Positions 25,725 through 35,724 of a DNA stretch of 64,000 bases are shown here, in pieces; the stretch's first letter is position 1; each line of letters opens with the position of its first letter. The position numbers were made by a program, and so were the translations under genes. Source of the DNA: Prolixibacteraceae bacterium UBA6029 (GTDB lineage: Bacteria; Bacteroidota; Bacteroidia; Bacteroidales; Prolixibacteraceae). Under the pieces are notes generated by a model. The model was not told the DNA's origin. It saw only the letters and a program-made list of their open reading frames with translations, and did not search any database. The DNA lies in assembly GCA_002429385.1 (NCBI GenBank), contig DIZL01000070.1:49243-113242 (forward strand). Direction: 5' to 3'.

Positions 25725-28700
25725 TTAATATTCAGAAAGATCTTTACCGTGGCAAGCCTTGTATTTCTTACCACTTCCGCAAGGACAAGGATCGTTACGA
25801 CCCACCCTTTTTTCTACCCGTACCGGTTGTACATGTTTCGGTTCTCTGGGTTCTTCAGGTCGGTTCGGATTGATTGAACTGGTTGGAATCTCCGACTTGG
25901 ATGTAGACAATTTACTCAAATCGAGTCCCCGGCGTTCAAAGCCTTCACGGATTGGTGGTGCTTCATTCATCGGGATATGACCTTTAGCAAGGATGGAAAC
26001 AATCTGTTTGTTCACCTTGCTGATCATCACCTTAAACAAATTGAAAGATTCGAACTTGAAGATCAGCAACGGGTCTTTCTGTTCGTAGGAAGCATTCTGA
26101 ACCGACTGTTTCAGATCGTCCAATTCACGGAGCTGTTCCTTCCAGGCCTCATCTATTGTTGACAGAACGGTCTGTTTCTGATAAGATTTAACCAGTTCTT
26201 TTCCCTGATTATTATAGGCTTTCTCGAGGTTGGTAATAATCTGGTAAACGTGTATGCCATCCGAAATGGGCACCACTATATTCTGATAGATATGGGCTTT
26301 TTGTTCATACACATCCCGGATTACCGGGTAGGCCTGTTTGGAAATGCTTTCCATCCTGCGGGTATAGGTTGAGACCATCACCTGATAGACCTGATCGACC
26401 AGGTCATCGGTCTTCATGTTCATGAAGTCCTGTTCTGAAACCGGAGATTCAATCGACATCAGACGAATGAGTTCGAGATTAAATTCGTCAAACATCCCGT
26501 TAGGCTGAAAATCGTTTACCATATTTTCAATGGCATCGTATAACGTATTCAGGATATCAACTTCAACACGTTCGCCATACAGGGCATGACGACGTTTCTT
26601 GTAAATAACCTCACGCTGTGAGTTCATTACATCATCGTATTCGAGCAAACGTTTACGAATACCGAAGTTGTTTTCTTCAACTTTCTTCTGAGCTCGTTCA
26701 ATAGACTTGGTAATCATGGAATGCTGGATCATTTCGCCCTCTTTTAAGCCGATTTTATCCATAATTCCTGTGATTCGGTCAGAACCAAACAAGCGCATCA
26801 AATCGTCCTCCAGAGAGACGAAAAACTGTGAAGAACCCGGGTCTCCCTGACGTCCTGAACGTCCTCGCAACTGGCGGTCGACACGGCGTGATTCATGGCG
26901 TTCGGTACCAATGATGGCCAAACCTCCCAAAGCTTTCACTTCAGCTGTTAACTTGATGTCGGTACCACGACCAGCCATGTTGGTTGCAATCGTTACCATG
27001 CCATTTACACCGGCATCAGCCACAATCTCGGCTTCACGGGCATGCAATTTGGCATTCAGTACATTGTGCTTGATACCCCTCATCTTGAGGTAACGGCTTA
27101 ACAGTTCAGAGATCTCGACTGAGGTTGTACCTACCAGTGCAGGCCGGCCAATTTTATTTAGTGCTACGATTTCTTCAACAACTGCATTATATTTTTCACG
27201 TTTGGTTTTGTAAACCAAGTCTTCACGGTCATCACGTATCACTTTACGGTTAGTTGGAATGACCACCACATCCAGTTTATATATATCCCACAACTCACCT
27301 GCTTCAGTCTCTGCAGTACCGGTCATACCAGCCAGCTTGTGATACATCCTGAAGTAATTCTGAAGGGTAATGGTTGCAAAGGTCTGGGTCGCAGCTTCAA
27401 CTTTTACATGCTCCTTGGCTTCAATAGCCTGGTGCAGTCCGTCTGAATAACGACGGCCTTCCATAATACGACCGGTTTGCTCATCCACAATCTTCACCTT
27501 ATTTTCGATAACCACATATTCCACGTCATTCTCAAACATGGCGTAAGCTTTCAGCAACTGATTAATCGTATGAACACGTTCTGATTTGACTGCATAATCA
27601 GTCAGCATATCATCCTTTTTCTTCAGAATCTGTTCTTTGGTCAGCTCTTTATCATTTTCAATTTCAGCAAGCTCAGAGCCAACATCAGGTAAGATAAAGA
27701 ATGACGAATCATCAACATCATCCGAAATCAGGTCAACTCCCTTATCGGTCAGTTCCACCGAATTTTGTTTTTCTTCAATCACAAAAAACAGAGGATCAGT
27801 AACAATATACATGAGCTTGTTATGATCCGCCATATGGTAATTCTCTGTCTTGGTCATCATAGCCTTCATTCCTTCTTCACTCAGGAATTTTATGAGCGGC
27901 TTGCTTTTGGGCAGCCCCTTGTGGGCACGAAGCAGCAGTATCGAACCTTCTTCTTTTTCTTCTTTCGTAGCATTGGGATTGTTCAGAATCCTCTTGGCAT
28001 CCGACAAGCATTGGTTACAAAGGTTTCTCTGGGCTGAATATAGTTTTTCAACCTTTGGCTTTAGTTCTTCGAATTTCTGGTTCTCGCCCTTTGGCACTGG
28101 TCCTGATATGATCAAAGGGGTTCGGGCATCATCGATCAAAACCGAGTCGACCTCATCCACAATCGAATAGTGATGTTTGCGCTGAACCAGGTCACGTTGA
28201 CTGATAGCCATATTATCGCGCAAATAGTCGAATCCAAATTCATTGTTCGTTCCATAGGTCACATCAGCCATGTAGGCTTTGCGGCGTCCGTCAGAGTTGG
28301 GTTGATGTTTGTCGATACAATCCACACTGAGTCCATGAAATTCGAAGATAGGTCCCATCCATTCCGAGTCACGTTTCGACAAATAGTCGTTCACTGTGAC
28401 CAGGTGGACCCCTCTGCCTGTTAAGGCATTCAGGAACACTGCAAGGGTGGCGACAAGGGTCTTTCCTTCACCGGTTCCCATTTCAGCGACTTTTCCCTGA
28501 TGCAGAACAATACCGCCGATCAGCTGTACATCGTAATGGACCATGTCCCAGGTAATCTGGTTTCCGCCAGCCATCCATTTATTCAGCCAGACGGCATTTT
28601 CGCCTTCAATCAGAATACTGCTTCTGATCGCTGCAAGATCGCGGTCAAAGTCGCTTGCTTTAACAACAACGCGCTCATTATCACAGAATAATCTGGCTGT

Positions 28701-29051
28701 AGCTTTGACAATTGAAAAAGCTATGGGAAGAATTTCATTAAGAACAGCCTCCAGTTTATCATCTATCTTTTCTTCGAGTTTATCGATTTCAAGATAAATC
28801 TTTTCACTTTCCTGAATATCAACCGTATCCACAAGTTCTTTCAATTCAGCAATCCGGTCTTCTTCAGGTTTAATCCTTTCCTGAATCAAAGCCTTTATCC
28901 GGGCTGATTCTGCTCTCAGTTCATCGTTTGACAATAAACCAATGCGTTCATACTCCTTCTTGATTAGTTCAACCAATGGAGCGATCTCTGTCATATCTTT
29001 GTCGACTTTGGAGCCGAGAAACTTTCCCAGTATTTTGTTTATAAATGCCAT
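25725..29051 (-). CDS. secA: preprotein translocase ATPase SecA
   Basis: Motor of the Sec pathway that drives unfolded preproteins through SecYEG. At 1108 aa it is longer than E. coli SecA, as is usual in Bacteroidota, with extra sequence in the region of the first nucleotide-binding and preprotein-crosslinking domains (about residues 340-470). The Walker A motif is GTGEGKTLVATL, the DEAD-type box is IVDEVDSVLIDDARTPLIISG, and motif VI is RQLRGRSGRQGDPG. The C-terminus ends in the zinc motif NDPCPCGSGKKYKACHG, which binds SecB-like partners. Confidence 0.97.
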   Translation of the reverse strand: MAFINKILGKFLGSKVDKDMTEIAPLVELIKKEYERIGLLSNDELRAESARIKALIQERIKPEEDRIAELKELVDTVDIQESEKIYLEIDKLEEKIDDKLEAVLNEILPIAFSIVKATARLFCDNERVVVKASDFDRDLAAIRSSILIEGENAVWLNKWMAGGNQITWDMVHYDVQLIGGIVLHQGKVAEMGTGEGKTLVATLAVFLNALTGRGVHLVTVNDYLSKRDSEWMGPIFEFHGLSVDCIDKHQPNSDGRRKAYMADVTYGTNNEFGFDYLRDNMAISQRDLVQRKHHYSIVDEVDSVLIDDARTPLIISGPVPKGENQKFEELKPKVEKLYSAQRNLCNQCLSDAKRILNNPNATKEEKEEGSILLLRAHKGLPKSKPLIKFLSEEGMKAMMTKTENYHMADHNKLMYIVTDPLFFVIEEKQNSVELTDKGVDLISDDVDDSSFFILPDVGSELAEIENDKELTKEQILKKKDDMLTDYAVKSERVHTINQLLKAYAMFENDVEYVVIENKVKIVDEQTGRIMEGRRYSDGLHQAIEAKEHVKVEAATQTFATITLQNYFRMYHKLAGMTGTAETEAGELWDIYKLDVVVIPTNRKVIRDDREDLVYKTKREKYNAVVEEIVALNKIGRPALVGTTSVEISELLSRYLKMRGIKHNVLNAKLHAREAEIVADAGVNGMVTIATNMAGRGTDIKLTAEVKALGGLAIIGTERHESRRVDRQLRGRSGRQGDPGSSQFFVSLEDDLMRLFGSDRITGIMDKIGLKEGEMIQHSMITKSIERAQKKVEENNFGIRKRLLEYDDVMNSQREVIYKKRRHALYGERVEVDILNTLYDAIENMVNDFQPNGMFDEFNLELIRLMSIESPVSEQDFMNMKTDDLVDQVYQVMVSTYTRRMESISKQAYPVIRDVYEQKAHIYQNIVVPISDGIHVYQIITNLEKAYNNQGKELVKSYQKQTVLSTIDEAWKEQLRELDDLKQSVQNASYEQKDPLLIFKFESFNLFKVMISKVNKQIVSILAKGHIPMNEAPPIREGFERRGLDLSKLSTSKSEIPTSSINPNRPEEPREPKHVQPVRVEKRVGRNDPCPCGSGKKYKACHGKDLSEY

Positions 29052-29315
29052 TATGAGGATTTTAATTAATCAAAAATATTAAGTCACAAATGTAGTTATA
29101 ATGTTTAAATCACGAATTGGTTTTTTACGATTATCATGCCAAGGGATAAAACGCTGAAAGATCGGCCAGAATTGCATTTTAAAGCCAAATAACTGCCAAT
29201 AAATCAGGAAAAAACAACAATTTAAACGCTGGTGGATGTCATATCTGGTCCTGGAAGAACTTTTGAATCCTGAATTATTGATTTACATTTGTACTGTAAA
29301 TGCAAAAATTTAGAC

Positions 29316-29498
29316 ATGTACGACTTCTCAAATCATTGTTTTGTATGCGGATTAGAGGTTGATTCTGATAGCTCCCGCAAGCATAAACAGTTCAATCTGC
29401 CTGTTTGTGACGATTGTTTTGGCACAGACCGTGAAAAGTTAGCCGTTTCTAACCTATTGGAGGGAATGGCTGATGGTTTTGTCTGCGGATGTATATGA
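29316..29498 (+). CDS. small zinc-ribbon-like protein
   Basis: From the ATG at 29316 this encodes 60 residues with the pairs CFVC and CDDC, about 28 residues apart, plus a C-terminal CGC. This fits a single zinc ribbon. A TTG nine codons earlier would add three more residues of the Cys type but is a poorer start. It ends 19 bp before the nitroreductase ATG, so the two are probably co-transcribed. Function unknown. Confidence 0.65.
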   Translation: MYDFSNHCFVCGLEVDSDSSRKHKQFNLPVCDDCFGTDREKLAVSNLLEGMADGFVCGCI

Positions 29499-29517
29499 AA
29501 TCATAAATTATCATACC

Positions 29518-30039
29518 ATGGAATTTGACATGCTCATCCGCAAAAGATTTTCAGTCAGGTCGTTTACCAATCAGAAAGTGGATCGGAATACCCTTCTTGA
29601 GCTCCTTGAAGCTGCACGAATGGCGCCTTCAGCAGCCAATTTCCAGCCCTGGCATTTTATTGTTATTACTGAACCTGATTATCTGGCAGAAATACAACAG
29701 GCATATCCAAGAGCCTGGTTTAAGGAAGCCCCTGTTTGCATCGTCGTCTGTTCTGATCATTTGCTGTCATGGAAACGTAAGCCGGATGGGAAAGATTATG
29801 CTGATGTAGATCTGGCTATTGCAATCGATCACCTGATGTTAAAAGCCACTGACCTGGGTCTTGGAACTTGCTGGGTATGTAATTTTGATGTCGCAATTGC
29901 CCGTAAAAAACTTCAATTACCCGATCATATTGAACCCCTGGCAATGATTCCCCTCGGGTATACCGAATCGCAAGCGCCTGTAAAAGTGAGGAAACCCCTT
30001 TCAGAGATAGTACATTGGGAGAAATTTTCTTCAGAATAA
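29518..30039 (+). CDS. nitroreductase family flavoprotein
   Basis: A 173-aa FMN-dependent oxidoreductase. The N-terminal RKRFSVRSFTNQKV binds FMN phosphate, EAARMAPSAANFQPWHFIV is the family signature, and the C-terminal GLGTCWVCNFD and PLAMIPLGY complete the FMN site. The start is set at the ATG at 29518 (MEFDMLI), since the frame only opens upstream by chance. Members reduce nitro compounds, quinones or flavins with NAD(P)H. The substrate here is unknown. Confidence 0.92.
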   Translation: MEFDMLIRKRFSVRSFTNQKVDRNTLLELLEAARMAPSAANFQPWHFIVITEPDYLAEIQQAYPRAWFKEAPVCIVVCSDHLLSWKRKPDGKDYADVDLAIAIDHLMLKATDLGLGTCWVCNFDVAIARKKLQLPDHIEPLAMIPLGYTESQAPVKVRKPLSEIVHWEKFSSE

Positions 30040-30093
30040 TCTGTATTTTACTGTTTTCTTCTACTGTTCCGATTAAGGATTGGCCCTTATCTG

Positions 30094-30315
30094 TTTCATA
30101 CCACTGTCATACCTCTTTCATACCTCTTTCAGTACAAATTCGTAACAAATTCGAAACAAATACGTAACAAATTCGAAACAAATTCGAACAGCTACGAATT
30201 TGTTACGAATTTGTTACGAATTATATTCGAATTTGTTACGAATTTGTACTGAAAGAGGTATGACAGTGGTATGACAGTGATACGACAGTGGTACGACAGT
30301 GGTACGATACATTCC
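30094..30315. repeat. 11-bp-periodic long hairpin, copy C
   Basis: The centre is an 8-nt loop AACAGCTA at 30187-30194. Inner units of the type TAACAAATTCG and outer units of the types TACCACTGTCA and TACCTCTTTCA run outward on both sides in strict 11-bp phase. The left arm has one extra TACCTCTTTCA unit, and the right arm has more outer units. Same family as copy B. It lies between the convergent nitroreductase and aminotransferase genes (gap 30040-30386) and may also end their transcripts. Confidence 0.9.
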
Positions 30316-30386
30316 TATCGGGAAAGCCTTGGGATAAGGTACCGTTACTAAAGAAAACAAAGGAAAATCGGAGTATTGGTAGAAAT

Positions 30387-31535
30387 TTACAATCCTTTAA
30401 ATTCCTGAATGTATTTTTCCAGACGGTTCAATCCTTCAATGATGTTTTCGAGGGAACTGGCATACGAGAACCGCAGGTAACCTTCACCATTATCGCCAAA
30501 ATCGATGCCGGGGGTAACTCCTACATGTGCTTTTTCAAGGATATCAAAAGCCAGTTTATAGGAGTCTGAAGACAGATGGCGGGCATTTACAAAAACGTAG
30601 AAGGCCCCGGTCGGCTCAACAGTTAAATGGAAGCCCAATTCGCGCAAACGCCTGATCATATATATACGCCGTTCGTTGTAAATATTCTTCATGCGTTCAA
30701 CATCCTCATCAGCTTCGCGCAAGGCAGCAAGACCAGCCCTTTGAGCCACTGATCCGGCACAAATAAACAGATTTTGCTGAAGCTTTTGCATGGGCCGTAC
30801 AAATTCCTCAGGAGCAATGACATAGCCAAGACGCAGACCGGTCATGGCATACAGTTTTGAAAATCCATTCAGTACAAAAGCTTTACGGGTATATTCCAGA
30901 ATGGAATGCGCCCTCCCTTCATAAACCAGGCCGTGATAGATCTCGTCAGAAATAATGTAAGGTGAAAACCTGGCAATTGACTGCAGGGTTTCAGCAGAAA
31001 GAAGATTTCCGGTAGGGTTCATCGGACTGTTAATCAGAATTGCTTTTGTACGTTCAGTAATTGCAGAACGGATATTTTCAGGGCGATACTGAAATCCATC
31101 CGCTTCAAGAACAGGCACTTTAACCATTTTAGCGCCGGAAAGACTGATGAAATTCGGATAACAGGCATATCCGGGGTCAGAAAGGATGATTTCATCGTCG
31201 GGATTGCAAAGGGCATACAAAATCATCAAAATTGCAGGCGAAGTGCCTGAGGTGACCAGTATTTGTTCAGGAGAAACCTGTACTCCGTAGTTTTTGAGAT
31301 AGCTGTTGCAAATTTCCTGTCTCAGTTCAGGATCGCCCAGGCTGTGGGTATAGTGGGTCCTGCCTTCGGTCATGGCCAATTCGCTGGCTTTTTTTACGCA
31401 GGAAGGAATATCAAAGTCGGGTTCGCCTACTTCGAGATGGATAATGTGAATACCTTGATTTTCAAGAACAGAGGCCCGTTCAAGGACTTCCATGACTATA
31501 AAGGGGGTTATATTGCGGGCTTTTGCAGAAATCAT
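30387..31535 (-). CDS. PLP-dependent class I/II aminotransferase
   Basis: Fold-type I aminotransferase of the aspartate aminotransferase superfamily, 382 aa. Marks are HLEVGEPDFDIP, THYTHSLGDPELRQEI, GTSPAILMILYAL, NSPMNPTGNLL, the Schiff-base Lys in LNGFSKLYAMTGLRLGY and the C-terminal Arg in YLRFSYASS. The sequence fits the aspartate/aromatic subgroup and does not fix the substrate. Single gene, convergent with the nitroreductase. Confidence 0.92.
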   Translation of the reverse strand: MISAKARNITPFIVMEVLERASVLENQGIHIIHLEVGEPDFDIPSCVKKASELAMTEGRTHYTHSLGDPELRQEICNSYLKNYGVQVSPEQILVTSGTSPAILMILYALCNPDDEIILSDPGYACYPNFISLSGAKMVKVPVLEADGFQYRPENIRSAITERTKAILINSPMNPTGNLLSAETLQSIARFSPYIISDEIYHGLVYEGRAHSILEYTRKAFVLNGFSKLYAMTGLRLGYVIAPEEFVRPMQKLQQNLFICAGSVAQRAGLAALREADEDVERMKNIYNERRIYMIRRLRELGFHLTVEPTGAFYVFVNARHLSSDSYKLAFDILEKAHVGVTPGIDFGDNGEGYLRFSYASSLENIIEGLNRLEKYIQEFKGL

Positions 31536-31679
31536 TTTAGTTTTTTATTTGTTATACCGAAAGTAATCAAGAAATGGCAATTATGGACGTATTGTAAAAA
31601 TAAAACAGCTTCATCTCAATTTTAAAATTGAAATTAATTAATTTTACGAAAACTCTTTAGAATATTAAGTTCCTCAGAT

Positions 31680-32477
31680 ATGAAGAAAACCGTATTGATT
31701 TGCGTTTTCGCTTTAGGAATTGCTCTGGGCGCCTATTCACAGAAGAATGCCAAACCGATTATTTCATCACATAATTTCAGCAACAAAACGGAATTGTGGG
31801 AATCCATCGGAAACGGAATTCTTAATTATCAGGCCGATGTGATGTATATCTATGGAAAGCTTTATGTAACCTCTTTGATGCCCGACAGCGCCAACCACAA
31901 ACTACCAACCTTAACGGATGCATACCTCTACCCTCTTTACAATCAGTTTAAAAAGAACAAAGGTGAAATTCTTCCGGGTTATTCAGGAGATGTGTTCCTG
32001 ATCCTGAATTTCACCACCCAACCGCTGCAGATATACAAACAACTGGCTGCAGAAATGCGTCCGCTTAGCGAAATGTTAAGCTTCAAAATCGAAGGAACTG
32101 ATCACATTGGAAAGTTACGGATTCTGATTAAGGACAAGACCCAACTAGATAAAATAAATGGGATTAAGCCTGGTTTCCTGGGCCTGGTAGGTAATGCGAG
32201 CGATATTGATAAAAATGTTGATTCAGGTCAAATGCCTTTGATTGAAGTTGATTTCAGTGATATTACCAATTGGAAAGGAACAGGGAACATTCCGTTTGAG
32301 GATTTCATGAAGATCAAGGACCTGGTTACCAAGGTTCATGCCCAGAAGAAGAAGATCAGCCTGATCAACTGTCCTGAAAATAAAACAGTTGCCGACCTGA
32401 TTCTGACATCAAAGGTTGATTTCATCAACACTCCCGAAGCTTTACGAATGGCAGGATTCTTCGAAGTAACCAAATAG
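31680..32477 (+). CDS. secreted PLC-like / AIM6-like phosphodiesterase-fold protein, site degenerate
   Basis: A 265-aa protein with signal peptide MKKTVLICVFALGIALGAYSQ. The pattern SSHNFSNKTELWESIGNGIL, then DVMYIYGKLYVTS, then LPTLTDAYLYPLY follows the TIM-barrel PLC/GDPD-like family that includes yeast AIM6 (HSHNDYxR, EADVxL.dGxLxVxHD). The expected catalytic His-Asp after the fourth strand is replaced by TSLMPDS, so activity is doubtful. Function unknown. Confidence 0.6.
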   Translation: MKKTVLICVFALGIALGAYSQKNAKPIISSHNFSNKTELWESIGNGILNYQADVMYIYGKLYVTSLMPDSANHKLPTLTDAYLYPLYNQFKKNKGEILPGYSGDVFLILNFTTQPLQIYKQLAAEMRPLSEMLSFKIEGTDHIGKLRILIKDKTQLDKINGIKPGFLGLVGNASDIDKNVDSGQMPLIEVDFSDITNWKGTGNIPFEDFMKIKDLVTKVHAQKKKISLINCPENKTVADLILTSKVDFINTPEALRMAGFFEVTK

Positions 32478-32506
32478 ATTATACTTCTTTATTGTTCATT
32501 TATATT

Positions 32507-34723
32507 TTATGGGACATAGGCTACTTTACCAACAATTGAGCGTCCTCCAGCATTCAACCGTACGAAATAAATGCCATTTCTCTTTCCTGAAAAGTTTAAT
32601 CTTACATTATTTGGATCGGTGATGATGGTCTCTACTTCCAGTTTTTTCCCCATCAGATCATAGACCTCAATAGCTTCAGTAAAATCAATGCTATCCCTGG
32701 TTTTTATATCTAGTAATGAATTGCCGTAAAGTGGGTTTGGAAAGAAGCTGACTTCCTGCGAATTAGTTTTGACTATACTGTTTATAAGCGGATCATCAAT
32801 GTCACAGGCATTCAGTTCGGCAAGCAAGGCAGAACCATTACCGTTAAGGTTTTGTGAATTGTAGATTGACCAGCCTGACTGATTTTTAAGGAAGTAACTG
32901 TTAGTGGAATCAGCTTTTCGATTGGCCATGTAAACGACTAATGAATCGCCTGCCTGTAATTCAGAAATGTTGTATGAAATGAAAAAATTTCCCTGGGTAT
33001 TTACCGGAGTTTGAAACGAAAGGTAATTCATTGCATTAGTGTAGAATTTGCTGATGTCAAACTTTTCTGAGTAAAGTAATGTTTGGGGAAAATTAGTTCC
33101 GCTATATATCTGAATATTAATCAATGAAGTTCCATTCGACGGATTGGTTTTCGCCTTTGCAATGCCAAGCGAAATACCTTGAATTACACAGTTTTTGGAA
33201 AATTTGTATTGTTCGGCAAACTCAGTAAATCCAGCCTGATTCGAACCGCTATAGTAACCCTTTTTTGTTAAGCCACTCATGATCGGAATAGTTGCATGGG
33301 TGTCACTATTTGTAAAATTGGTATAAGGTTGACAAAGAGTCTTTCCCGAATTGATATACATCCCGTTTAATTTTGTAACACCTGAGTTCAGAGGATCAAG
33401 CCAGGCCTTCAGTTGTTTGCTGGCTTCCGGTCTGTAATTCCATGACAAGGCAAATTTTTCAAAAAAGTCATTATTGGGTTGTGAACAGGTTGCCGACCCA
33501 CCTGTAAGAGTACCTACAAGTTGTTTATTCTGGTCAAACAATGGCGCACCAGACGAACCTTGTTCAGTAACCCCCACATCCCATTTCAGAATATTCCAAA
33601 ATGCTTTAGGTCTGTAACTGTCGCTAAAACTGTTTGATACTGCAGGTAAGTAGTCAAGGGAGACCTTTTTCAAATCTCCAAGCGGATGATGAATACAGCT
33701 TGATGAAGCAGGCGGTGTATTCGTCCGGTTCCAACCTACCAACCAGGGCCTGTAATTGTATGGAGGAATATCATTTAAGCGAAGAAGAGCAAAATCAAGG
33801 CTATCGAACGAAGCTTTTAATGAGCCCCCGGAAAGTGAGCGGTTAATATCACCATCGGTAGAGGGATTATTCTGCGAACAGTATGGCATCTCATAATTGA
33901 AAAGGAAGACTGATGCTTCAGCCTGTGTCTCACTGCCTATGCAATGAAAAGCCGTCAGAATATATGGAACGCCATCCTGAGCGGTGTTATTAACCATGCT
34001 TCCGCTGCAAATTTCAGTGCCTTCAATAATAATCCGGCAAATGGCATCGCGGTTATTCTCATCGCCGTTAGCTACATCACAATTCACATTTTTATTGCAT
34101 GATCCTGAAATACCAAGCGGACGATGTACGCCGTCGCCTGAAATGCCGATAAAATCGTGGGCAACCTTAGTAATCAGGAATTCACCACGAAAGGAAACTC
34201 CTACAGGTTCTTCATATTGCACAATCAATTCGTCGCCCGAAACAGGTTCAATAGCAAGTACCTTTGCGGCTGTATTATTCACGGAGGTATAGGCCCCTTT
34301 TACTTCACCCGTAGCGGAGCTGATCAGAAATAACCTGGCTCCTTCGGGCAGTCTGAATTGATTCAGGATCAGATTGAGCGAGTAGGCTCCGGTGGAACGG
34401 ATTCGTAATTGCCAGACATTCACTTCAGTAGTGTTATACCATTTGCCGCAATTATTTGGAGAAAGAGCTACATCAAAGGAATGAGCAAACCGAAATGGTT
34501 TTAACATACTTTCATCCGTCCGGCTATACTTGTTACGCAATACCAGGTTGTCAACGGCAGGCATAACCACCAGATCAGTAGTGACAGAAGCATATTTTTG
34601 CTTGTTAATCTGTATGGGAATTCCACCTTGCGAAATCTGTCCATATCCCATTGAAGGCAATAGAAATGCTATAAAAAACGCTACCTGATATATCTTTCCA
34701 ATAGTCATACTTATATAAGCCAA
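32507..34723 (-). CDS. secreted trypsin-like serine protease with T9SS sorting domain
   Basis: A 738-aa exported protein. A signal peptide (residues about 8-30) and a pro-region (about 30-205) precede a chymotrypsin-fold domain (about 210-450) resembling lysyl endopeptidases. His is in LTAFHCIGS, Asp in SLDFALLRL and Ser in EQGSSGAPLFDQ. Many Cys residues suggest disulfides (SCNKNVNCD, ICRIIIEGTEICSGS). A beta-sandwich follows, then a T9SS sorting domain (VSFFPNPLYGNSLLDI ... NGIYFVRLNAGG). It would act outside the cell in protein degradation. Confidence 0.88.
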   Translation of the reverse strand: MAYISMTIGKIYQVAFFIAFLLPSMGYGQISQGGIPIQINKQKYASVTTDLVVMPAVDNLVLRNKYSRTDESMLKPFRFAHSFDVALSPNNCGKWYNTTEVNVWQLRIRSTGAYSLNLILNQFRLPEGARLFLISSATGEVKGAYTSVNNTAAKVLAIEPVSGDELIVQYEEPVGVSFRGEFLITKVAHDFIGISGDGVHRPLGISGSCNKNVNCDVANGDENNRDAICRIIIEGTEICSGSMVNNTAQDGVPYILTAFHCIGSETQAEASVFLFNYEMPYCSQNNPSTDGDINRSLSGGSLKASFDSLDFALLRLNDIPPYNYRPWLVGWNRTNTPPASSSCIHHPLGDLKKVSLDYLPAVSNSFSDSYRPKAFWNILKWDVGVTEQGSSGAPLFDQNKQLVGTLTGGSATCSQPNNDFFEKFALSWNYRPEASKQLKAWLDPLNSGVTKLNGMYINSGKTLCQPYTNFTNSDTHATIPIMSGLTKKGYYSGSNQAGFTEFAEQYKFSKNCVIQGISLGIAKAKTNPSNGTSLINIQIYSGTNFPQTLLYSEKFDISKFYTNAMNYLSFQTPVNTQGNFFISYNISELQAGDSLVVYMANRKADSTNSYFLKNQSGWSIYNSQNLNGNGSALLAELNACDIDDPLINSIVKTNSQEVSFFPNPLYGNSLLDIKTRDSIDFTEAIEVYDLMGKKLEVETIITDPNNVRLNFSGKRNGIYFVRLNAGGRSIVGKVAYVP

Positions 34724-34873
34724 TATGATTCAAAAATAGAATAAAAAAACGAACACCTGCAAATTCCAATAAAAGCAATTATTTTTGATGAAAATAATAA
34801 CATATATTTCCTGGATTTGATCATCAAAGTGTCAGTCTTTTCGTTGGCACGAATCCGGGCATGTTTATAAACC

Positions 34874-35539
34874 ATGCAACTAATTAATTTACACACTCAT
34901 CGGGTTAAGAATGATGGAGAAATTCAAATTCAGAATTTGTTTGCTCAGGATCTTTCTCACACCAAACCTGACTTTCTTTTTTCCGCAGGGCTACATCCAT
35001 GGCACATTGAAAAGGTTAATCCTGAGGAATGTTTTGAGGCAATTGAACGGGCATCCGACCTTGAAAATATGCTTGCAGTTGGAGAATGCGGTCTTGATCG
35101 ATCAATTTCAACCGACTTCTCATTACAGGAGCACTGTTTCAAGAAGCAGATTCAGATTGCAGTCAATAAAAACAAACCATTGATTATTCATTGTGTACGG
35201 GCATATTCCGACCTTGAGAAACTAAAAAAGGAAACAAAATCTGACATTCCCTGGATTATACATGGATACCAGGGAAATTTGGAAACTACTCAGAGTCTGA
35301 TAAGGCATGGATTCTATTTTTCGGTCGGGGAATCGCTTCTGAAGAATGATTCCAGACAAAAAATCCTCCGATTGATTCCTCTTGAACGCTTATTTCTGGA
35401 AACAGATGACCGTGATCTTTCAATTCAACAAGTTTACCTGATGGCAGCTCAAATGCTGATATTGGATGAAAGAATTCTCGGGAAAGTAATCTTCAACAAC
35501 TTCAGAACATTATTTGGAGCGGTTCAACTGAACCTTTAA
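34874..35539 (+). CDS. TatD family metal-dependent hydrolase
   Basis: Amidohydrolase-fold protein of 221 aa, shorter than typical TatD (about 260). Metal-binding residues are seen in NLHTHR, VGECGLDRS, LIIHCVRA, WIIHGYQGN and LETDDRD. Members are Mg-dependent DNases or 3'-5' exonucleases. The first HxH reads HTH as in the family, though the C-terminal part is trimmed. Single gene. Confidence 0.85.
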   Translation: MQLINLHTHRVKNDGEIQIQNLFAQDLSHTKPDFLFSAGLHPWHIEKVNPEECFEAIERASDLENMLAVGECGLDRSISTDFSLQEHCFKKQIQIAVNKNKPLIIHCVRAYSDLEKLKKETKSDIPWIIHGYQGNLETTQSLIRHGFYFSVGESLLKNDSRQKILRLIPLERLFLETDDRDLSIQQVYLMAAQMLILDERILGKVIFNNFRTLFGAVQLNL

Positions 35540-35668
35540 GTCATTATCAGCTATTAACCATCCGGTTGTACATTCAATTATCAAGACTGATAATAAGGTA
35601 TTTAACGAGACATCCCGCCACTTTACAATTATTTAACTTCGTTTTACCTAAACATTTTACAAATAGCA

Positions 35669-35698
35669 TTGTCTATATTAAAAATCTATTTATGTTTG
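35669..35698 (+). promoter_or_regulatory. consensus promoter of the methionine operon
   Basis: TTG (35669-35671), a 19-bp spacer, then TATGTTTG (35691-35698), a perfect match to the Bacteroidota TTG-N19-TAnnTTTG pattern. The predicted start near 35705 gives a 200-nt leader before the aspartokinase ATG, containing the Met-rich leader ORF. Confidence 0.8.
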
Positions 35699-35724
35699 CA
35701 GTCCATTGCATCAGGTTATCGAAT

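Noticed and set aside
35566..35724. Longer start for the leader ORF (53 more codons upstream)
   Set aside because: This part lies largely upstream of the consensus promoter and has no coding character; the short Met-rich ORF downstream of the predicted start fits better.
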